Position numbers and translations under genes: made by a program
Part shown: in pieces, positions 17,834 through 26,477 of the stretch
Layout: each line of letters begins with the position of its first letter
Position numbering within the stretch: position 1 is the stretch's first letter
Assembly: GCF_021341785.1 (NCBI RefSeq)
Contig: NZ_JAJTTF010000002.1
Location: 310,001 to 374,000, forward strand
Length of the DNA: 64,000 nucleotides
Direction of reading: 5' to 3'
Source of the DNA: Microbacterium sp. Au-Mic1
GTDB taxonomy: Bacteria; Actinomycetota; Actinomycetes; Actinomycetales; Microbacteriaceae
The notes under the pieces: model-generated
Database searches by the model: none
Seen by the model: only the letters and a program-made list of their open reading frames with translations
Told to the model about the DNA's origin: nothing

Positions 17834-18325
17834 TCAGGCGGCGGTGTGGCCGCGGTTGAGGCGGCGGAACGTCTTCGGGGCCTTGCCCCCGAGGAAGGAG
17901 CGCGCAGGCTCGATCGTGAAGCCCTGGCGAAGCGCCTCTCGGCCGATCAGCATCCGGAACCCCATCTCGCTGCGGTTGCTCAGGGTGACCTCGGCGGTCA
18001 CGCGCCGCCCCACCAGCACCATGTCCAGCAGCACGACCAGACGGCTCTGGGCATGCCCGGAGGACGACCGCACATCGCGGCGGTCGAACACCGGCAGCTC
18101 CACGGGGACGAGTTCGTGCGCTCCCTGCCACGGGCGCACGTCGAAGCGCACCCACGGGACGCCGTCGCGCTCGAACTCGCGGATGTGCTGCGCGTGCAGC
18201 GAGGAGCTGCGCGCTCCGGTGTCCACCTTCGCCTTGATCCAGGGGATCCCGACGTCGGGGAGGGACACCCACTCCCGCCACCCGATAAGGGTGCTTGAAT
18301 GAGTAGGTCGGTCCACAACACACAT
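17834..18325 (-). CDS. RimK-associated retropepsin-like protein (putative ATP-dependent zinc protease family)
   Basis: A 163-residue protein of the family often annotated as ATP-dependent zinc protease. Its fold is predicted to be retropepsin-like. The active-site-like motif is KVDTGARSSSLHA near residue 35 and a second block reads MGFRMLIGREALRQGF, both typical. There is no signal peptide. It diverges from rimK with 17 nt between the starts. This family recurrently accompanies RimK-type ligases and is thought to process or remove the peptide tags they add; that role is inference. The ATG at 18325 gives about 12 residues before the conserved IGWREWV. Confidence 0.82.
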   Translation of the reverse strand: MCVVDRPTHSSTLIGWREWVSLPDVGIPWIKAKVDTGARSSSLHAQHIREFERDGVPWVRFDVRPWQGAHELVPVELPVFDRRDVRSSSGHAQSRLVVLLDMVLVGRRVTAEVTLSNRSEMGFRMLIGREALRQGFTIEPARSFLGGKAPKTFRRLNRGHTAA

Positions 18326-18342
18326 CCTGGCAGGAAATCACC

Positions 18343-19539
18343 GTGAAGCTCGCCGTGCTCTCGCGCGCCCCGCAGTCTTACTCCACCCAGCGCCTCCGCG
18401 CCGCCGCAACGCAGCGCGGACATCAGATCAAGGTTCTGAACACCCTGCGCTTCGCGATCGACCTCACCGCCGATGAACCGGATCTGCATTTCCGCGGACG
18501 ACGGCTGAGCGACTACGACGCGATCCTGCCGCGCATCGGCAACTCGATCACCTATTTCGGCACGGCCGTGGTCCGTCAGTTCGAGCAGATGGACGTCTAC
18601 ACGCCGAACACCGCGAACGGCATCTCGAGCGCACGCGACAAGCTCCGCGCGAACCAGATCCTGTCCCGGCACAACATCGCCATGCCGCCCACGGCATTCG
18701 TGCGCAACCGTGCCGACGTGCGTCCGGCGATCGAGCGGGTCGGCGGGGCTCCCGTTGTCATCAAGCTGCTCGAGGGCACGCAGGGGATCGGCGTCATCCT
18801 CGCGCCTCAGGTCAAGGTCGCCGAGGCGATCATCGAGACGCTGCACTCCACCAAGCAGAACGTCCTGATCCAGAAGTTCATCTCGGAGAGCCGTGGCAGG
18901 GACATCCGCGCGCTCGTGGTCGGCGATCGCGTGGTCGCGGCGATGCGGCGCGTCGCGAACGGCGACGAGTTCCGCTCCAACGTGCATCGTGGTGGCACCG
19001 TGGAGGCGGTGCAGCTCGACCCCGTCTACGAGCAGACCGCCGTGCGCGCCGCGCAGATCATGGGCCTCCGGGTTGCGGGGGTCGACATGCTCGAAGGCGA
19101 GGACGGGCCTCTGGTCATGGAGGTGAACTCCTCACCGGGGCTGCAGGGCATCGAGGCGGCCACGGGCCTGGACGTGGCCGGCGCGATCATCGACTTCATC
19201 GCGAACCAGGTGAACTTCCCCGAGATCGACGTGCGTCAGCGTCTGAGCGTCTCCACCGGATACGGTGTGGCCGAGCTCGTCATCCACGCCGGCGCGGAGC
19301 AGGTCGGCAAGCAGCTCGGCGAGCTGGGCCTGTGGGACCGCGACATCACCGTCCTCACCCTGCACCGCGGCGTCACGGTGATCCCGAACCCGCGCAAGCA
19401 CGTCGTGCTCGAGGACGAGGACCGGCTGCTGTGCTTCGGCAAGCTCGACGAGATGCGCTCGATGATCCCGGAGCGCCGTCGCCGTCGCGCCAAGGTCCGC
19501 AAGCTCCCGAAGGAGCACATGCCGGATACCTCCGCCTGA
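18343..19539 (+). CDS. rimK: RimK-type alpha-L-glutamate ligase fused to an RCK_C domain
   Basis: ATP-grasp ligase that adds glutamate residues to a peptide or protein C-terminus; in E. coli RimK the target is ribosomal protein S6. It has 398 residues against ~300 for E. coli RimK. Residues 1-95 form the N-terminal domain (MKLAVLSRAPQSYST, DAILPRIGNSITYFG). The ATP-grasp core shows VIKLLEGTQGIGV, RDIRALVVGDRVVAAM and VMEVNSSPGLQGIE. After residue ~305 a second domain (GAEQVGKQLGELGLWDR, then VLEDEDRLLCFGKLDEM) matches the TrkA-C/RCK_C fold of potassium channel regulators. Start is GTG 18343 with CAGGAAA upstream. The extra domain suggests a small-molecule ligand controls the ligase; this is inference. 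Confidence 0.9.
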   Translation: MKLAVLSRAPQSYSTQRLRAAATQRGHQIKVLNTLRFAIDLTADEPDLHFRGRRLSDYDAILPRIGNSITYFGTAVVRQFEQMDVYTPNTANGISSARDKLRANQILSRHNIAMPPTAFVRNRADVRPAIERVGGAPVVIKLLEGTQGIGVILAPQVKVAEAIIETLHSTKQNVLIQKFISESRGRDIRALVVGDRVVAAMRRVANGDEFRSNVHRGGTVEAVQLDPVYEQTAVRAAQIMGLRVAGVDMLEGEDGPLVMEVNSSPGLQGIEAATGLDVAGAIIDFIANQVNFPEIDVRQRLSVSTGYGVAELVIHAGAEQVGKQLGELGLWDRDITVLTLHRGVTVIPNPRKHVVLEDEDRLLCFGKLDEMRSMIPERRRRRAKVRKLPKEHMPDTSA

Positions 19540-19559
19540 GCGGATCCGCGCCACGGACG

Positions 19560-19595
19560 ACGAGCGCCCGGCCCCGTGGGGGACCGGGCGCTCGT
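19560..19595. terminator. terminator between rimK and the DUF4191 gene
   Basis: A 12-bp perfect stem (19560-19571 with 19584-19595) with a C-rich/G-rich loop. It lies between two convergent genes and can serve both. Confidence 0.75.
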
Positions 19596-19608
19596 GGCGT
19601 TCGGGGGA

Positions 19609-20319
19609 TCAGCGCGGACGCGGTGCGCGCGACTTGAGCGGATCGATGCCCTTGGGGATCGGCAGCGAGGCCACGGACTGGGAGACCGACTCCATGCGCT
19701 TGATGACGGCGGCCATGGTCGCGTTGTCGATGGCCTTCGGGAGCTTCTTGATGGTCTTCGAGAGCTTGTCGATCGAGACCTCGTCCTCGCCGTGACCGAC
19801 GTAGAACACGTTCACGGGCACGCCCTGCGCCACCCGCATGGCCTTGGTCTTCTCATCCTTGACGAGCTTGGTGAGGCGCCCGCGAGAGCCTTCGGCGACC
19901 ACCACGATGCCACCGCGGCCGATCGCGCGGTACACGGCGTCCTGCGACTTCGGGTTCACGCCGACCGGGATCTCGGATCCCTGCCAGCTGCGACCCAGCG
20001 ACGTGCTGATGACATGTCCGGCGGCGCCGGGCATGCCGTCGATCTTGCGGTACATCGCGGTCGTGGAGAGGCGCGTCATCAGGAACATCGCACCCAGCAC
20101 GCCCAGCAGCAGGCCGGTGATGCCCCACAGGATGAGGCTCCAGATCTGGAACGGCGGGATGACGTAGCCGACGATCAGGCCGATGAGGACGCCGGCGACC
20201 AGGAGCGCGATCTGCGCCCAGGGCAGCCACGGGTAGATCTCCCGGGTGAAGCGGAAGAGCGAGCGCAGCTGCGAGAAGAAGCCGGGCTGCTTCTCCGTCG
20301 CGGAGGGACTTTTTGCCAT
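19609..20319 (-). CDS. DUF4191 membrane protein
   Basis: A 236-residue protein of the actinobacterial DUF4191 family (M. tuberculosis Rv2219 type). A basic N-terminus is followed by two close transmembrane helices (IALLVAGVLIGLIVGYVI and LILWGITGLLLGVLGAMFL) and a cytosolic alpha/beta domain (SLGRSWQGSEIPVGVNP, then GIVVVAEGSRGRLTKLVKDE). The ATG at 20319 begins MAKSPSATEKQPGFFSQL. Its neighbours in M. tuberculosis are also the RDD gene and glnA1. The function is not known. Confidence 0.88.
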   Translation of the reverse strand: MAKSPSATEKQPGFFSQLRSLFRFTREIYPWLPWAQIALLVAGVLIGLIVGYVIPPFQIWSLILWGITGLLLGVLGAMFLMTRLSTTAMYRKIDGMPGAAGHVISTSLGRSWQGSEIPVGVNPKSQDAVYRAIGRGGIVVVAEGSRGRLTKLVKDEKTKAMRVAQGVPVNVFYVGHGEDEVSIDKLSKTIKKLPKAIDNATMAAVIKRMESVSQSVASLPIPKGIDPLKSRAPRPR

Positions 20320-20475
20320 ACCCTCCAGCCTACCGATTCCGCGGACCCGTGACGGCCCTGATGGACACGCGCTGGGCGAACAGATTCGTCCTGCACAGGA
20401 CGATCGCGACCCCGATAGTGCACCGATTGCGCGAAGGACCCCGCACGGCCGATGCGGGAGCGCTGGGATGGCCGG

Positions 20476-22104
20476 ATGACGGAACGAAGCAGGAGCATCG
20501 CCGTGACGGGCGCGCATCGTGCCGTCCGCGCACTCGCAGACGGCGAGGGTCCGTTCGACGGCGAACTCGTCACGCGCGGGAACGGCATGGCCGTGCGGGT
20601 CGATGCGGCGCAGTTGCGCGGCTGGGCCGGATGGGCGTTCGCCGGCGCCGAGCACGTCGCCGCGCCGCTCGACCTCGCGCTGAGCACGGACGGGCAGGAT
20701 GTGCTGCTGCCATGGTGCGTGCGTACCGTGCGTGCCCATCTCGCGCAGGCGACGGACGCGGGCGGGCTCGCGCACGGCGAAGCGGTGACCCTCGCGGTCA
20801 GCGTGCTGCGCGGCGTGCTCGAGCTGGAGGGCGAACAGGACGACCCCGCCGACGTGGCGCGGGCCGATGCCGGCGCGGACCGCGACGCCGACGTGGCGCT
20901 GTACGGCGGCTGGTGGCTCACCGATGAGGCGCGCCCGCTGTTCGCGATCGGATCGACGGACGCGCTGGACGCCGGCGGAACGCCGCGCGAGACCGGGGAA
21001 CGACTGCTGCGCGATCTGGAGGCGCGGGTCGAGGACCGAGCGCTGCGCCGCGTCCTGACGCGCCTCGGCGACGCCTTGGATGAGCCGCGCCGCCTGCGCG
21101 CCGAGGCCGCGCGTTGGGAGCGCGAACTGCTCGAGATCGCCGCGCCGCGCCCGCTGCGCCTGGATGTCGACGGCGCCGCCGATCCGAGCGTCGAGGCCCC
21201 GGGCGAAGGCATCCCGGGGAGGGCCCTGTCGCGGGCAGATCTGCGCGAGGGCGAGCATCGGCCGCTGCGGAGAGAGCTGCGCGGCGCCGCTCGGTCGGGC
21301 GGGCGCCGGGCGCCTGCAGCACGGGAACGTCGGGGCGCCGCGCTGACCCGACGGCTCGGAGGCGAGCGAGGACCTGGTGCGTCCGCGCCCGTCTCCGTGT
21401 CGACGGTGATTCGACGTCTGCGCGATGCGCGGGCACATATGGGGGAGCGGGTCGGACGCCGGGCGTCCATCCGGGGCCGGGCGCATGAGCGCTCGCGCGG
21501 CGTTGCAGCACCGTCGGAGCGGTCGATCGGGCGCAAGCGATGGAAGGGCCCTGTCCTCGTCGCGGTGTCCGCGGCTGCCGTCATCGCGGTGGTCGGCGCA
21601 CTGTGGCCGTCCGGCACCGGCAGCGCCGACGCGGCCGACGGCACGCCCGGCTCGACGTCGACGTGGGTCTCGGCGAGCGCATCGCCGTACCCACCCGTCC
21701 CGACTCCTGCGGAGAGCGTCGACACTCCTGCGGAGACCGGCGACGGGGGAGCGACACCGGGCGCCTCCGGGCGCACGCCGGCCCCGCCGGCCCCGGGTGC
21801 ATCGTCGCGGTCCGATCCACGGGCTGCTGCTGAAGAGCTGATCGCCGCGGCCAGGAGCTGCCAGGAACGGCCGCAGCCGGAATGCGCGGAGGTGTGGGAC
21901 GGCGGCGCGGCCGGGGCCCGACCACTGCGCGCGGTGGACGGGTCGCCGGTGCTGATCGAGGACTACGGTGACATCGCCGCCATCCGGAACTCCTCCGACG
22001 ACGGTGCGCAGATGGTGGTGATCATCCGTCGGAACGCCGAATGGCGGATCCGCGATGTGTACGACATCGCGAATCCGCCATCCGAGGGGACCGGAGCCCC
22101 GTGA
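20476..22104 (+). CDS. uncharacterised single-pass membrane protein
   Basis: A 542-residue protein I do not recognise. Residues 1-240 form an acidic, Ala/Leu-rich cytosolic region with no known motif. Residues ~245-355 are very rich in Arg and Ala. One membrane segment follows (about 358-379, GPVLVAVSAAAVIAVVGALW), then a Pro/Ser/Thr/Ala-rich linker of ~60 residues and a C-terminal ~80-residue outer domain with two cysteines (SCQERPQPEC) and the strand-like runs VLIEDYGDIAAIRNSS and MVVIIRRNAEWRI. An in-frame ATG at 20452 is an alternative start without a ribosome site. It occupies the position between E2 and DUF4191 where M. tuberculosis carries lipB and lipA. Confidence 0.75.
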   Translation: MTERSRSIAVTGAHRAVRALADGEGPFDGELVTRGNGMAVRVDAAQLRGWAGWAFAGAEHVAAPLDLALSTDGQDVLLPWCVRTVRAHLAQATDAGGLAHGEAVTLAVSVLRGVLELEGEQDDPADVARADAGADRDADVALYGGWWLTDEARPLFAIGSTDALDAGGTPRETGERLLRDLEARVEDRALRRVLTRLGDALDEPRRLRAEAARWERELLEIAAPRPLRLDVDGAADPSVEAPGEGIPGRALSRADLREGEHRPLRRELRGAARSGGRRAPAARERRGAALTRRLGGERGPGASAPVSVSTVIRRLRDARAHMGERVGRRASIRGRAHERSRGVAAPSERSIGRKRWKGPVLVAVSAAAVIAVVGALWPSGTGSADAADGTPGSTSTWVSASASPYPPVPTPAESVDTPAETGDGGATPGASGRTPAPPAPGASSRSDPRAAAEELIAAARSCQERPQPECAEVWDGGAAGARPLRAVDGSPVLIEDYGDIAAIRNSSDDGAQMVVIIRRNAEWRIRDVYDIANPPSEGTGAP

Positions 22105-22110
22105 CCGTGG

Positions 22111-23421
22111 TCAGGCGCCGAGCTGAGCGGCGAAGTCCGCTGCCTCCAGGCGGGCCTTCATCGACGACAGGAACCGTGCGGCGTCCGCGCCGTCGACCGT
22201 GCGGTGGTCGTACGACAGAGCGAGGTAGACGTAGGACCGCACGGCGATGGCCTGCTGGCCGTCGACGGTGATCACGCCGGGGCGCTTCGCGACGATGCCC
22301 GTGCCGAGGATCGCGGACTGCGGCAGGAACACCACAGGGGTGTCGAACAGCGCGCCGCGCGAGCCCGTGTTGGTCAGCGTGAAGGTGCCGCCGGCCAGCT
22401 CGTCGGGCTTCAGCTTGTTGTCGCGGGTGCGCGCCGCGAGATCGGCGATCTCGTGAGCGATCTGGGCGATGTTCTTCGATCCGGCATCGCGCAGCACCGG
22501 CGTGAGGAGGCCGCGCTCGGTGTCCACCGCGATGGAGATGTTCTCCGCCGCCGGGTACACGATGTCGGTGCCGTCGACGGTGGCGTTCACGATCGGGAAC
22601 TCCTGCAGCGCCTCAGCGGCGGCCAGGGCGAAGAAGGGGAGGAACGACAGCTTGTCGCCGGTCTTCTGCTGGAACGAGCCCTTGACCTCGTCGCGGTAAG
22701 CGGCGAGCTTCGTGACGTCGACCTCGACCACGGTGGTCAGCTGAGCGGTCTGCTGCATCGACGCGACGGCACGCTCCGCGAGCACCTTGCGCAGGCGCGA
22801 CATCGGCTGCGTGGTCCCGCGCAGCGGCGAGATCTCGCGAGCCTTCGCCGGTGCGGCGGCCGCGGCGGGGGCGGCCGGGGCCGCAGAGGCGTTCAGCACG
22901 TCCTCCTTGCGGATGCGTCCGCCGACGCCGGTGCCGGCGATCGATGCCAGGTCGACGCCCTTCTCGGCCGCAAGACGACGCACGAGCGGCGTCACGTACA
23001 CCGAGTCGGAGCCGGCCTCTGCGGCCGCAGGGGCGGCCGGTGCCGCGACAGGAGCCGCAGCAGGTGCCGGAGCCGCAGCGGGTGCAGGCGCCGCAACGGG
23101 AGCGGGTGCCGGGGCAGCGGCGGGAGCCGGTGCTGCTGCGGCAGCCGGTGCCGGGGCGGCAGCGGGCGCCGGGGCGGCCGGAGCGCCGCTGCCGATACGG
23201 GCGAGCACGGCGCCGACGGCGATGGTGTCGTCCTCGCCGACGAGGATCTCCTCGATCACGCCGCTGATCGGCGAGGGGATCTCGGTGTCGACCTTGTCGG
23301 TCGAGATCTCGAGCAGGCCCTCGTCGGCCTGGACGGTGTCGCCCACCTGCTTGAGCCAACGGGTCACAGTGCCCTCGGTGACGCTTTCGCCGAGGGCGGG
23401 AAGGACCACGGGTGTGCTCAT
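22111..23421 (-). CDS. sucB: dihydrolipoamide acyltransferase (2-oxo acid dehydrogenase E2)
   Basis: E2 core subunit that carries acyl groups on a lipoyl-lysine and passes them to CoA. It has 436 residues: one lipoyl domain with Lys43 in STDKVDTE, an Ala/Pro-rich flexible linker of ~60 residues, an E3-binding domain (VYVTPLVRRLAAEKGVDL), a second linker, and the catalytic domain ending with the active-site SYDHRTVDGADA. Only one lipoyl domain is present, whereas many actinobacterial homologues have two or three. The ATG at 23421 follows AAGGAGA. The lpdA gene lies 97 nt upstream on the same strand. Whether the partner E1 uses pyruvate or 2-oxoglutarate cannot be decided here; in M. tuberculosis the homologue DlaT serves pyruvate dehydrogenase. 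Confidence 0.93.
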   Translation of the reverse strand: MSTPVVLPALGESVTEGTVTRWLKQVGDTVQADEGLLEISTDKVDTEIPSPISGVIEEILVGEDDTIAVGAVLARIGSGAPAAPAPAAAPAPAAAAAPAPAAAPAPAPVAAPAPAAAPAPAAAPVAAPAAPAAAEAGSDSVYVTPLVRRLAAEKGVDLASIAGTGVGGRIRKEDVLNASAAPAAPAAAAAPAKAREISPLRGTTQPMSRLRKVLAERAVASMQQTAQLTTVVEVDVTKLAAYRDEVKGSFQQKTGDKLSFLPFFALAAAEALQEFPIVNATVDGTDIVYPAAENISIAVDTERGLLTPVLRDAGSKNIAQIAHEIADLAARTRDNKLKPDELAGGTFTLTNTGSRGALFDTPVVFLPQSAILGTGIVAKRPGVITVDGQQAIAVRSYVYLALSYDHRTVDGADAARFLSSMKARLEAADFAAQLGA

Positions 23422-23518
23422 GACGGAGTCTCCTTAGGGAAGTTCGTGATGGTGTTCAGCTTAGTGGGCATGAGGGGGTTCAGCCCAGCATTGATTTCCA
23501 CGATGCGCAATAAAAGTT

Positions 23519-24892
23519 TCACATCGCGTGAAGTGGCTTGCCTGCAAGGGCGAGGAACGCCTCGCCGAGAGCCTCGCTCTGCGTCGGATGGGCGTGGATC
23601 AGCGGGGCGATGTCCTCGGGGTGCGCCTCCCAGCTCACCGCGAGCTGACCCTCCGTGATGAGCTCTCCGACGCGGTCGCCCAGCAGGTGCACGCCCAGGA
23701 CGGGGCCGTCCTTCTGCCGCACGACCTTGACGAGTCCGCCCGTGCCGATGATCTCGCTCTTGCCGTTGCCGGCGAGGTTGTACTCGTAGGAGACGACCGC
23801 ATCGGCGCCGAGCGCGTCGATCGCGGCCGCCTCGGTGACGCCGACCGAGGCGACCTCCGGGCTGCAGTACGTGACGCGGGGGATCTGCGCCTCGGGGATG
23901 ACCGCAGGATTCAGTCCCGCGATCCGCTCGGCGGCGGCGATGCCCTGAAGGAAGCCGCGGTGCGCGAGCTGCAGCCCTGGCACGATGTCACCGACCGCCC
24001 ACACGTGGTCCACGTTCGTGCGCAGCTCTGCGTCTGCGAGCACGAAGTCGCGCTCCATCGCGATGCCGGCCTCCTCGAAGCCGAGTCCGGCCGTCGCGGG
24101 GCCGCGTCCGACGGCGACGAGCAGATAATCGGCCTCGTAGGAGGTGCCGTTCTCCAGGGTGACCGTGACGGCCTCGTCGGTCTGCGTCGCGTTCGCGAAC
24201 CGCACGCCCAGCGAGTAGGCGATCCCGCGTCGGCGGAACGCGCGCTCGAGTCCCTTGCTCAGGGCGATGTCCTCGTTCGGGGCGAGGTGCTCGAGCGCCT
24301 CGACGATCGTCACCTCGGCACCGAACGAGCGCCAGACGCTCGCGAATTCGACGCCGATCACCCCGCCGCCGAGGATCACGACGCGCTGCGGCACCTCTTC
24401 GAGCGCGAGTGCCTGCTCACTGGTGAGGATGCGGCCGCCGATCTCGAGGCCCGGCAGGGACCGGCTGTAGGAGCCGGTTGCGAGGATCACATCGGACCCG
24501 GTGTACACATCGTCCCCGACCGCGATCGAGCGGTCCGGACGCAGAGAGCCCTCGCCGCTGACGACGGTGATGCCGCGCGCCTTGACCAGACCCTCGAGCC
24601 CCTTGTACTTCTTGGCGACGATGCCCTCGCGATAGGCGCGGACCCCGGCCGGATCGATCCCCTCGAAGGAGGCGCCGACACCGTACTTCGCCGCGTCGCG
24701 GACGTTCTCGGCGACCTCGGCGGAGTGCAGCAGCGCCTTCGTGGGGATGCACCCGCGATGCAGGCACGTGCCGCCGACCTTGTCCTTCTCGATCAGGGCG
24801 ACGGACTTGCCGAGCTCCGCGGCGCGGAGGGCCGCGGCGTATCCGCCGCTGCCGCCACCGAGGATCACGAGGTCGAAGGTGTGGGTGGTCAT
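23519..24892 (-). CDS. lpdA: dihydrolipoyl dehydrogenase (E3)
   Basis: FAD enzyme that reoxidises dihydrolipoamide with NAD. It has 457 residues, standard length. The FAD-binding loop is LVILGGGSGGYAAALRA. The redox-active disulfide is Cys43-Cys48 (GGTCLHRGCIPTK), and the NAD-binding Rossmann motif is VVILGGGVIGVEFAS. The dimer-interface catalytic pair is in IHAHPTQSEALGEA. Start ATG 24892 overlaps the pepA stop by ATGA and the stop lies 97 nt before the E2 gene, so pepA-lpdA-sucB form one transcription group read leftwards. Confidence 0.96.
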   Translation of the reverse strand: MTTHTFDLVILGGGSGGYAAALRAAELGKSVALIEKDKVGGTCLHRGCIPTKALLHSAEVAENVRDAAKYGVGASFEGIDPAGVRAYREGIVAKKYKGLEGLVKARGITVVSGEGSLRPDRSIAVGDDVYTGSDVILATGSYSRSLPGLEIGGRILTSEQALALEEVPQRVVILGGGVIGVEFASVWRSFGAEVTIVEALEHLAPNEDIALSKGLERAFRRRGIAYSLGVRFANATQTDEAVTVTLENGTSYEADYLLVAVGRGPATAGLGFEEAGIAMERDFVLADAELRTNVDHVWAVGDIVPGLQLAHRGFLQGIAAAERIAGLNPAVIPEAQIPRVTYCSPEVASVGVTEAAAIDALGADAVVSYEYNLAGNGKSEIIGTGGLVKVVRQKDGPVLGVHLLGDRVGELITEGQLAVSWEAHPEDIAPLIHAHPTQSEALGEAFLALAGKPLHAM

Positions 24893-26367
24893 GCGCGTGC
24901 TCCGTTCGCGCGCGCCTCGGCGAAGGCGATCAGCGTGCGCACGATCGCGCCCGTGGCGCCCTTGTCGGTGAAGCCGTACGGGGCTCCCTTGTGCTCGGAG
25001 GAGCCGGCGATGTCGAGGTGGGCCCACGGGATGCGCGGGGCATCTGCCTCGTCGGAGGTGCGTCCGACCATGCGGCGCAGGAACAGGCCGGCGAAGAGCG
25101 AGCCGCCTGCCGGGTCGCCGATCTTCGCGTTCACCAGGTCGGCGATCGGCGATTTCAGCTCGTCCTCCATGTGCTCGGGAAGCGGCATCGGCCATGCGGC
25201 TTCACCCGAGGCGGACGCCGCAGCGAGGACCTCCTGCACGGTCTCGTCGTCGCCGAAGACGCCGGTGTGGCGCATGCCGAGGGCCACGATGATCGCGCCG
25301 GTCAGCGTCGCGACATCGAGGATGACGTCGGGCTTCTCCCGGCTCGCGGCGACCAGGCCGTCGGCGAGGACCAGGCGCCCTTCCGCATCCGTGTTCAGCA
25401 CTTCGACGGTCTGCCCATCGGCGAAGCGCAGCACGTCGCCCGGGCGGATGGCCGAGCCGGAGGGCATGTTGTCTGCGATGCACAGCCAGGCGGTCATGCG
25501 CATCGGCAGGCCCAGGGCGGCGACGGCCTTGGTCGCGGCGAGGATGCTGGCTGCCCCTGCCATGTCCGTCTTCATGCCGACCATGCTGGCCGGCGGCTTG
25601 AGCGACAGTCCTCCGGTGTCGAAGGTGATGCCCTTGCCGACGAGGGCGATGTGCCCGGTCGCGTCGGCAGGGGAGTAGTCGAGCCGCACGAGGCGCGGCG
25701 GGCGATCGGATCCTTGGCCGACGCCGAGGATGCCGCCGAAGCCGCCGGCGGCGAGGGCGGTCTCGTCGAGCACTTCGACGGTCACATCGAGCCCGGCGAC
25801 CTCCGCAACGGCGCGCTCCGCCAGATCCGCCGGCCCCAGCCACTCGGCCGGGGTGGTGACCAGATCCCTGGTCAGTGCGACGGCCTCCGCGAGGGCCGTC
25901 GCGTGGGCGGCGTCCTCGGGCGAGAGCTCCGCGTGCAGCACGATCGTCCCCGCGCGCTTCGGCTGCTCGCCGGAGCGGTAGTCGTCGAAGCGGTACCCGC
26001 CGAGCAGCGCGCCCTCGGCCGCGGCCGTCGCGAACCCGCCGACGGCGTCGCCGAGTCGCACCGAGACGCGGTCGAACCCGGTGAGCGTGCGCAGTGCGGC
26101 GCCGACGGCCTCGCGCACGGCGTCCGCATCCGGGGCGGACCCTGCACTCACGACAGCGACCGGCACGTCCGCGACCTCGGGAGCGGGAATGCGCGTATAG
26201 GCGCCCGCCTTCCCGGTGAAGCCGACCGCGGTCAGCGCGGCATGGGTGGAGGAGAACGGGGAAAGGTCTTCCGGGGTGTCCGTGAGACCGGCGACGACGA
26301 GCACGACCGCATCAGCGTTCGCGTCCGCCGGAGCGCCTGTGTGCAGCTCGAGCGCAGGTGACGTCAT
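24889..26367 (-). CDS. pepA: leucyl aminopeptidase (M17)
   Basis: Two-metal cytosolic exopeptidase removing N-terminal residues. It has 492 residues. The C-terminal catalytic domain holds the metal and active-site residues in GKGITFDTGGLSLKP, MKTDMAGAAS and the M17 signature NTDAEGRLVLADGL. The N-terminal third is the less conserved macro-like domain. I chose the ATG at 26367 because a -10 box ends 7 nt before it; the ATG three codons upstream lies inside that box. It diverges from the PAC2 gene and is the first gene of the group continuing to lpdA and sucB. Confidence 0.95.
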   Translation of the reverse strand: MTSPALELHTGAPADANADAVVLVVAGLTDTPEDLSPFSSTHAALTAVGFTGKAGAYTRIPAPEVADVPVAVVSAGSAPDADAVREAVGAALRTLTGFDRVSVRLGDAVGGFATAAAEGALLGGYRFDDYRSGEQPKRAGTIVLHAELSPEDAAHATALAEAVALTRDLVTTPAEWLGPADLAERAVAEVAGLDVTVEVLDETALAAGGFGGILGVGQGSDRPPRLVRLDYSPADATGHIALVGKGITFDTGGLSLKPPASMVGMKTDMAGAASILAATKAVAALGLPMRMTAWLCIADNMPSGSAIRPGDVLRFADGQTVEVLNTDAEGRLVLADGLVAASREKPDVILDVATLTGAIIVALGMRHTGVFGDDETVQEVLAAASASGEAAWPMPLPEHMEDELKSPIADLVNAKIGDPAGGSLFAGLFLRRMVGRTSDEADAPRIPWAHLDIAGSSEHKGAPYGFTDKGATGAIVRTLIAFAEARANGARA

Positions 26368-26374
26368 GGGTTCC

Positions 26375-26380
26375 ATCCTA
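26375..26380 (-). promoter_or_regulatory. -10 box for leaderless pepA
   Basis: Minus-strand TAGGAT, 7 nt before the ATG at 26367. Confidence 0.5.
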
Positions 26381-26465
26381 GGTTCGGCGCGGTGCGCGAC
26401 GAGAGGATGCGCCCTCCGCGTGTTCGCTGTCAGCGCTCAGCGGATCCGGGCGGCGGGGTGACTCG

Positions 26466-26471
26466 TAGCAT
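26466..26471 (+). promoter_or_regulatory. -10 box for leaderless PAC2 gene
   Basis: TAGCAT, 6 nt before the ATG at 26478. Confidence 0.5.
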
Positions 26472-26477
26472 GGAGGC

